Assembly: GCA_002314465.1 (NCBI GenBank)
Contig: DCGA01000187.1
Coordinates: 2,755 to 13,451, forward strand
Length of the DNA stretch: 10,697 bases
Direction of reading: 5' to 3'
Source: a bacterium UBA1790
GTDB lineage: Bacteria > Bacteroidota > Bacteroidia > Bacteroidales > Muribaculaceae
Below, one piece after another: positions 6,093 through 10,697 of this stretch (its first letter is position 1; every line of letters begins with the position of its first letter). A program made the position numbers and the translations under genes. A model generated the notes under the pieces. That model made no database searches and was not told where the DNA came from. It saw nothing but the letters and a program-made list of their open reading frames with translations.

Positions 6093-8426
6093 TTAGAACG
6101 GATAACCCACCGAGAAGTGGAACTCGCTGTCACGGCTGAACTTGGGGTGGAATATCGGCCAATGCTCCTGTCCCGATACCGGATTATGGGCTTTCATACC
6201 CATGTCGATACGCAACAAGAAGTAAGTGAAATCAAGGCGCAAACCCACACCATAGGCCATTGCTATCTGTTCATAGAATTTGTTAAACTTAAATACGCCA
6301 CCGGGCTGGTCCTCATATTCGCGTATGGTCCAGATGTTGCCGGCATCGACAAATGCACCGAGTTCAATTACCCAGAACAACTTAGCGCGATACTCGAGGT
6401 TGAGGTCAAGGCGAATATCACCGCACTGATAGATGAAACTGTTCTGCGACTTAGATGCATTGAAACTACCGGGGCCCAGTGTACGCACACCCCAACCTCT
6501 CACGCTGTTGGCACCGCCGGCGTAGAAACGTTTCTCAAACGGCAGAACGGTGGTATTGCCATAGGGTACGGCAACGCCCATTCCGGCATGGAACGCGATG
6601 GACTGGCGCATGTCGAAGTTATGCGTTATGGCGTAGTCAATCTCGCCCTTAAAGTATTGCGCATATCTAATGCCGAATACCTTGTAGGCATCGTTTTCGG
6701 CACGCTTCTGGCCTATCAGGTTAGAAATACCATACAAGAGGTTACCGGCAGTCTCGACCGCAGCACGCAGTGTGTACACGTTGCGCTGGAACGATGACGA
6801 CAGGAGCGTTGTAGGTCTCTTATTAGTGCGATACCAGTTGTATCCCATGCGCATGATAAAGTGGTCCTCATAAGAGTATCTCAACAATGGATTGGAAATA
6901 CTGTCGAGGAAGTGCGAACGACTCTCGGGCAGATACACATAGTTAAGGTCGATGAGGTTGAAGATGTGACGCTGTTGCTGCGAGCGCTCGCTCCACAGAT
7001 AACGCCATGCAGCACCTGCAATGATGCGGGTGTACTCGGGACGTTCCTGATAGTTGAAACTTGTAGCCAACTCGGTAGAAGCCTGTATTTTCTTCTTGAA
7101 ATCACGCTTAAGCAACGGGAACTTGAACTTGGGATAGTTCACACCCACCTCGGCGGCATACTCGCTGTAGTTGTTGTTGATGAGGCCGCTAAGGTCGCCC
7201 GAGAGGCTCTCGTAACTCATGCGGAACTTGGCATTCAACGCCTCCGAGCCCTTGAGCAAGTTGCGATGGCGGTAGTCAAGCCCTACACCGAATCCCAAGT
7301 CACCCTCGCTGTTGGTTCCCTCGACCGATACCGAGAAAGACTGAGACTTGTCGCGCGACAGCAGCACATAGGCATCAAGCCAAATCTTGCCGTCGACCTC
7401 ACCAACGGGACGCACGTCGATGTTGATGAACTTGACTATATTGAGACGTCCCAGCGCCTTGTAGGTGCGGTCAACGTCCTCGGCGTTATACTTCTGTCCG
7501 GGTTCAATGTAGTTACACTCGTCGATCACGCTTGCACGCAGATATGCGTCACCGTCGTTCATGATAGTGATATCATTGAAACTGATGGTATCGGTTCCGA
7601 AGTATCCGTCTTGCATGCGCACCGGGTCATAACTTGTGACATAAGTCACATTGCGCACATAGAAAGGCTTGTGTGATGTATAATAAGGCATACGTTCGCT
7701 ATGGAACGGTGCCTTGGTGTTAAGCGTAATATCGACAGCATGCGAACCGGCAGCGGTATCGGCAGTGAATGTAATGTATTCCTTGTTGAACGCGTAGTAG
7801 CCGTTATTGCGCAAGTTGGCAGTGATGAGCTGACGCCACGAGTCGAGTTTTGTACGGTCGAGCAGCGCACCCGCCTTAATGGGGTATTCGGCAGTATCCT
7901 TGAGGATAATGCTACGGATGGTGTCGTCGGGGATGTTATAGTCAATCGACGAGATATAGTAAGGCTCACCCAGCGTGATGTCATAGTCTACACGCGCCTT
8001 CTTGCGGGCACTGTCGGCAACAACCCTGTACCCTACCTCATTGTTCATGTAACCCTTGTTCTTGAGGGCTGTGTGAAGTTGTGATACACTGGCAACGGTG
8101 AGCGCCGAATCGTAAAGTACGGGAGCCGCACCCACACGACGAATCCAACGGTTAAACCAGTTGGAAGAATCGCGTCCCGACATATTGTAGATGGCCAACT
8201 GCAGCTTGAGTCCACCAAGCACCTTGTGGTTCTCGGTCTGTCGCAGGTAGTTCACCAGATCGGTGCCGCGCACAGCAGCATCCTTTTCCTTGACGTTGAT
8301 CTTCACATTGTCGAGAAGGAGTTTGCCGTCGGGTACATGTTTCGTTGGGCTACAAGCAATTACAGCCGGCAACAATACTATTGCCAGCACCAGGGTCCAT
8401 ATCCAGTGTAATTTCCTCATAGCCAT
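6093..8426 (-). CDS. tamL: TamL-type lipid-anchored BamA/TamA-family (Omp85) outer membrane protein
   Basis: This 777-residue Omp85 protein belongs to the group that folds or inserts beta-barrel proteins into the outer membrane. A signal peptide ends in a lipobox-like VIAC with Cys25, so the mature N-terminus is probably acylated; that is the hallmark of the Bacteroidota TamL branch. POTRA-like periplasmic repeats occupy about 35-355. The 16-strand-type barrel runs from about 365 to the end, containing the loop-6 motif SVRGWG (641-646, the family's VRGF/Y) and ending in Phe777 as in the BAM beta-signal. An alternative ATG two codons in (8420) would also keep the signal peptide. It heads the tamL-HAD-transporter unit and has its own promoter. 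No tamB lies downstream, although in many Bacteroidota a tamB-like gene is a neighbour. A general BamA/TamA label is safe; TamL rests on the lipobox and domain layout. Confidence 0.9.
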   Translation of the reverse strand: MAMRKLHWIWTLVLAIVLLPAVIACSPTKHVPDGKLLLDNVKINVKEKDAAVRGTDLVNYLRQTENHKVLGGLKLQLAIYNMSGRDSSNWFNRWIRRVGAAPVLYDSALTVASVSQLHTALKNKGYMNNEVGYRVVADSARKKARVDYDITLGEPYYISSIDYNIPDDTIRSIILKDTAEYPIKAGALLDRTKLDSWRQLITANLRNNGYYAFNKEYITFTADTAAGSHAVDITLNTKAPFHSERMPYYTSHKPFYVRNVTYVTSYDPVRMQDGYFGTDTISFNDITIMNDGDAYLRASVIDECNYIEPGQKYNAEDVDRTYKALGRLNIVKFINIDVRPVGEVDGKIWLDAYVLLSRDKSQSFSVSVEGTNSEGDLGFGVGLDYRHRNLLKGSEALNAKFRMSYESLSGDLSGLINNNYSEYAAEVGVNYPKFKFPLLKRDFKKKIQASTELATSFNYQERPEYTRIIAGAAWRYLWSERSQQQRHIFNLIDLNYVYLPESRSHFLDSISNPLLRYSYEDHFIMRMGYNWYRTNKRPTTLLSSSFQRNVYTLRAAVETAGNLLYGISNLIGQKRAENDAYKVFGIRYAQYFKGEIDYAITHNFDMRQSIAFHAGMGVAVPYGNTTVLPFEKRFYAGGANSVRGWGVRTLGPGSFNASKSQNSFIYQCGDIRLDLNLEYRAKLFWVIELGAFVDAGNIWTIREYEDQPGGVFKFNKFYEQIAMAYGVGLRLDFTYFLLRIDMGMKAHNPVSGQEHWPIFHPKFSRDSEFHFSVGYPF

Positions 8427-8427
8427 C

Positions 8428-8447
8428 TTTTGTAATAAATTACAAAA
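8428..8447. repeat. 20-bp palindrome over the tamL -7 box and start site
   Basis: TTTTGTAAT (8428-8436) and ATTACAAAA (8439-8447) are perfect inverted arms 2 bp apart. The element covers half of the tamL -7 box, the predicted transcription start and most of the leader. Such placement suits a repressor operator. A 5' hairpin on the mRNA is less likely, because transcription starts inside the palindrome. It is A/T-rich, so chance is possible. Confidence 0.4.
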
Positions 8448-8474
8448 TTACTCCATTTTCGTGAAATAAGCAAA
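8443..8474 (-). promoter_or_regulatory. promoter of the tamL-HAD-transporter unit
   Basis: On the minus strand, TTTG (8474-8471), 20 nt, then TAATTTTG (8450-8443): both elements are exact and ideally spaced. Transcription should start near 8438, only about 12 nt before the tamL ATG, so the leader is very short and lacks a Shine-Dalgarno sequence. Confidence 0.75.
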
Positions 8475-8501
8475 TAAAAGCGCACACCCAAGCCATAAAT
8501 A

Positions 8502-8540
8502 ACACGAACAGCCGCCACATTGCGTGACAGCTGTTCATGT
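8502..8540 (-). terminator. terminator hairpin after the TPR gene
   Basis: On the minus strand ACATGAACAGC (8540-8530) pairs with GCTGTTCGTGT (8512-8502): 11 bp including one G-U, with a 17-nt loop, followed by the T-rich TATTTATGG. It begins 24 nt after the TPR gene stop. The wobble is allowed only in the minus-strand RNA, which agrees with termination in that direction and separates the TPR gene from the tamL promoter. Confidence 0.7.
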
Positions 8541-8564
8541 ATTTCATGTTAAGAATAGCCAGTA

Positions 8565-10196
8565 TTAACGGCGCTCCTTGAAGCACTCGGCGTTCTGCTC
8601 GAGAATTGTGCTGAATTCGGGATAACGACGCACGAGCTTGAGGTTTACATAGGGGAACTCGTTAGCCTTTACCTCATAGAGGCTGCCATAACCGTTGGCA
8701 AGCGCACTGCGCAGGCATTCGATAGAAGCACCCTTGTCGCCCATTTCCACGTCACCTATGTCGCTGTAAAGTGCCGACGCTGTGATGTAGGTCTGGCCAC
8801 CGGGGAGGATACCGTCTTGGATAATCTGCTTTGCCCAATCGCGTGCCTCAAGGTCATTGCCCAACTCATGGAGAGCGAAACCGCGCAGACTGTTGTAGTC
8901 CTTGCCAAGGCGGAGCATTGCCTCAAAGTCCTTCTGTGCACCAACGGCATTTTTCAGGCGATACTTGTTAATCCAGCCACGCAACAGCAGTGCCTCGCTG
9001 CAAGCAGCATCATTATCGATGATTGTATTGACACACTTGAGTGCATCGGCATCCTTACGCTGGCTGATGAGCAGGCGAGCCTTAGCAAAGAGAGCATCGG
9101 CGTTCTTGGGCTCAAGTGTAAGCGCCTTGTCGAGGAGAGCATAGGCAGCGTCGTAGTTGCCACCCTTGCCACGGTTGAACTCAATGCGTGACTTGAGGAT
9201 ATAGTTGGCAGCATCGTCACCCTTCATCTCTATAGCCTTGTTAATGTTGGCAAGTGCATCGTCATATTGCATGAGTTCCATCTGGCAGAGAGCAGCGTCG
9301 CTGTAGATTGAGTGGAAATCATACAAGTTATTTGCGATAATCGACTTGAGGTCCTTGAGAGCCTGTCCGTAATGAACATGGCGCAGGGCGATGCTTGAAC
9401 GAACGTAGTAGAACATACCTACGCGGGGAGCCTTGTCAATGCTGTTGGCAAGTGCATTCATAACTGCGTCGTAGTGGGTATCGCTCATGCTTACGAGTGC
9501 CTGCAGGGCTGCACCGGTATCGTTACCCACGCTGAGGGCCGAAATAAGGTCCTGGGCTGCGGGCTCATACTGTTGCATCTGAGAGAGGATGTCGGCACGG
9601 TTGATATAAACCTGAGGCTCGGCAGTGAACAGGTTAACAGCCTTGTCGACGTAAGATGCAGCCTTCTCATAGTTGTTACGCTTAACCTCAATCTTGGCAA
9701 GGCCATACATTGCGTCATAGTTCATGGGAGTATCACGCAGGATGTTCTGGAAGTTGCGCTCGGCAGCATCAAGGTCGTTTACCTTGAGGCTTACCTTAGC
9801 CAGCATGTCGATACAACCCATTGACTTGGGATTGAGTTCCGAAGCGGTGCGCAGTGCCTCTACTTCCTCGCCATAATTGCCCTGTGCATCATAGATGCGG
9901 GCCTTAAGCATATGGGTATCAAAAGACAGGGTCTTGTCCTTAGCAGGAAGTTGGTCAAGCACTTCGTTGGCATCGGCAAGAGCCTGGGCATAGTCACCGT
10001 TGTAGAACAACTGGTTGGCACGTGCGAAACGTGTGTTGTAATCATCGGGATGCTTAGCGAGTTGTTCGTCGTAAACCTTCATAACAGCCTGGGTGATTTT
10101 ATTACGCACACGGCTATCGTCGCTGCTTGTCTGGGCAGCGGCCACGAGGCATCCTGCAGCAATCGCTACAATCATTAAGATGTTTCTGAGTTTCAT
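8565..10196 (-). CDS. exported tetratricopeptide-repeat protein
   Basis: This 543-residue protein has an N-terminal export signal (MKLRN, hydrophobic 6-20, AAAQ cleavage region at about 19-22) followed by about ten TPR-like helical hairpins between residues 53 and 435. Clear units include 54-87 (FARANQLFYNGDYAQALADA), 161-192, 193-226, 297-328 and 366-396. TPR solenoids bind other proteins; no enzymatic domain is visible, so its role is probably scaffolding or assembly in the periplasm. A Cys16 after AAG gives only a poor lipobox (Ala at -3), so cleavage by signal peptidase I is more likely. The C-terminal 40 residues (FPYVNLKLVRRYPEF) lie outside the repeats. It begins 73 bp after the kdsA stop with no promoter consensus in the gap, so cotranscription with kdsA is likely; a hairpin terminator follows. 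The specific partner is unknown. Confidence 0.85.
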   Translation of the reverse strand: MKLRNILMIVAIAAGCLVAAAQTSSDDSRVRNKITQAVMKVYDEQLAKHPDDYNTRFARANQLFYNGDYAQALADANEVLDQLPAKDKTLSFDTHMLKARIYDAQGNYGEEVEALRTASELNPKSMGCIDMLAKVSLKVNDLDAAERNFQNILRDTPMNYDAMYGLAKIEVKRNNYEKAASYVDKAVNLFTAEPQVYINRADILSQMQQYEPAAQDLISALSVGNDTGAALQALVSMSDTHYDAVMNALANSIDKAPRVGMFYYVRSSIALRHVHYGQALKDLKSIIANNLYDFHSIYSDAALCQMELMQYDDALANINKAIEMKGDDAANYILKSRIEFNRGKGGNYDAAYALLDKALTLEPKNADALFAKARLLISQRKDADALKCVNTIIDNDAACSEALLLRGWINKYRLKNAVGAQKDFEAMLRLGKDYNSLRGFALHELGNDLEARDWAKQIIQDGILPGGQTYITASALYSDIGDVEMGDKGASIECLRSALANGYGSLYEVKANEFPYVNLKLVRRYPEFSTILEQNAECFKERR

Positions 10197-10269
10197 ATTT
10201 CTATTTTGTTGTTTATTTTCATTTAGACGACACTCACCCGCAATGGGTTTAATGTGTCTTGTTTCATTT

Positions 10270-10697
10270 TCAAAGTTGGCTCACAGCCTGTCGCAGTGCG
10301 GCAAGGCGTGTGAGCAGTCCATCGAGCAAGTCAAGGCGCAGCATGTTGGCGCCGTCGCTCTTGGCAACACTGGGGTCGCGGTGAGTCTCGAGGAAAAGGC
10401 CGTCGGCACCCACAGCGACTGCTGCACGCGCCATAGGCTCAATAAGTTGGGGAAGACCTCCGGTCACGCCCTTTGATGTATTGGGCTGCTGGAGCGAATG
10501 GGTGATGTCGACAATCACGGGAGCATATTGCTGCATGGCGCTGATGCCACGGAAGTCGACGATAAGGTCTTGATAACCAAATGTAGTACCACGCTCGGTG
10601 ATAGCGACATCATCGTTACCGGCATCGCGCACCTTCTGCACCGCAAACTGCATAGCCTCGGGCGAGAGGAACTGGCCTTTCTTGATGTTAACCATGC
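10270..10697 (-). CDS. kdsA: 3-deoxy-8-phosphooctulonate synthase (KDO-8-P synthase), C-terminal part
   Basis: KdsA condenses phosphoenolpyruvate with arabinose 5-phosphate to form KDO-8-phosphate, a precursor of the LPS inner core and an essential step in most Gram-negative bacteria. Only about the last 141 residues, half of the usual 270-285, are inside the window; the gene continues past the right edge, and the Met of MVNIKKGQF is internal. Recognisable active-site segments are VNIKKGQF, TERGTTFGY, DITHSLQ, GLFLETHRDP and SDGANML. The visible His (DITHS), Glu (FLETH) and Asp (KSDG) match metal-site positions in metal-dependent KdsA, and TERGTTFGY resembles the Aquifex-type enzyme. However, the deciding N-terminal Cys or Asn is outside the window, and SDGAN is intermediate between classes. 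It probably shares a transcript with the TPR gene downstream. Confidence 0.93.
   Translation of the reverse strand, partial: MVNIKKGQFLSPEAMQFAVQKVRDAGNDDVAITERGTTFGYQDLIVDFRGISAMQQYAPVIVDITHSLQQPNTSKGVTGGLPQLIEPMARAAVAVGADGLFLETHRDPSVAKSDGANMLRLDLLDGLLTRLAALRQAVSQL

Noticed and set aside
5799..6797. 332-codon plus-strand frame crossing the HAD/tamL junction
   Set aside because: It spans two well-supported minus-strand genes and the intergenic gap; the product has no recognisable domain.
6861..7676. 271-codon plus-strand frame inside tamL
   Set aside because: Antisense shadow caused by the codon bias of tamL; no start context or domain.
10149..10151. Cys16 of the TPR protein as a lipoprotein acylation site
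   Set aside because: The preceding AAG lacks the usual Leu/Val/Ile at -3, and a signal peptidase I site (AAAQ) follows soon after.
10235..10248. Hairpin between kdsA and the TPR gene as a terminator
   Set aside because: The stem is only four base pairs and no U-tract follows on the minus strand.
1..10697. CRISPR array, insertion sequence, tRNA, integration site or other mobile element
   Set aside because: No regularly spaced repeats, transposase or integrase motifs, terminal inverted repeats or cloverleaf sequences were seen; the genes look like core chromosome.

Overview
The window looks like ordinary chromosome from a member of the Bacteroidota, most likely order Bacteroidales and possibly a Muribaculaceae-type gut bacterium (the family is an inference). 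Three intergenic regions carry the Bacteroidota promoter signature (TTTG-like -33, about 20-21 nt, TAnnTTTG -7). Gene starts are preceded by A-rich stretches rather than strong Shine-Dalgarno sequences. Two gene products are Bacteroidota-flavoured: a lipid-anchored TamA-like Omp85 protein (TamL type) and a PurF paralogue beginning Met-Gly-Gly instead of Met-Cys-Gly. No insertion sequence, phage gene, tRNA, rRNA or CRISPR array is visible.

Layout, left to right. Positions 1-345 hold no complete gene but contain a strongly foldable element (about 92-187) with candidate promoters on both strands. At 346-1986 (-) is a periplasmic S41 C-terminal processing peptidase. Positions 1987-2233 form a divergent promoter region with a 20-nt imperfect direct repeat. 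At 2234-3643 (+) is the PurF-family phosphoribosyltransferase. A 13-bp-stem bidirectional terminator (3665-3700) separates it from the convergent three-gene unit tamL > HAD hydrolase > AspT/YidE-type transporter (8426 down to 3723, minus strand). That unit has its own promoter (8443-8474), overlapped by a palindrome. Upstream of it, on the same strand, are a secreted TPR protein (10196-8565), closed by a hairpin terminator (8502-8540), and the 3' part of kdsA, which runs off the right edge.

Much of the window concerns the cell envelope: KDO-8-phosphate synthesis for LPS (KdsA), outer-membrane protein assembly (TamL), a periplasmic processing protease, an exported TPR protein and an inner-membrane transporter. 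The PurF-like enzyme is the metabolic outlier and the most interesting protein. Its PRPP-binding half and four Fe-S cysteines are intact, but every catalytic or glutamine-binding residue I can align in the glutaminase half is replaced. The most interesting non-coding signals are the folded element at 92-187, the repeat pair between the divergent promoters, and the palindrome over the tamL promoter.
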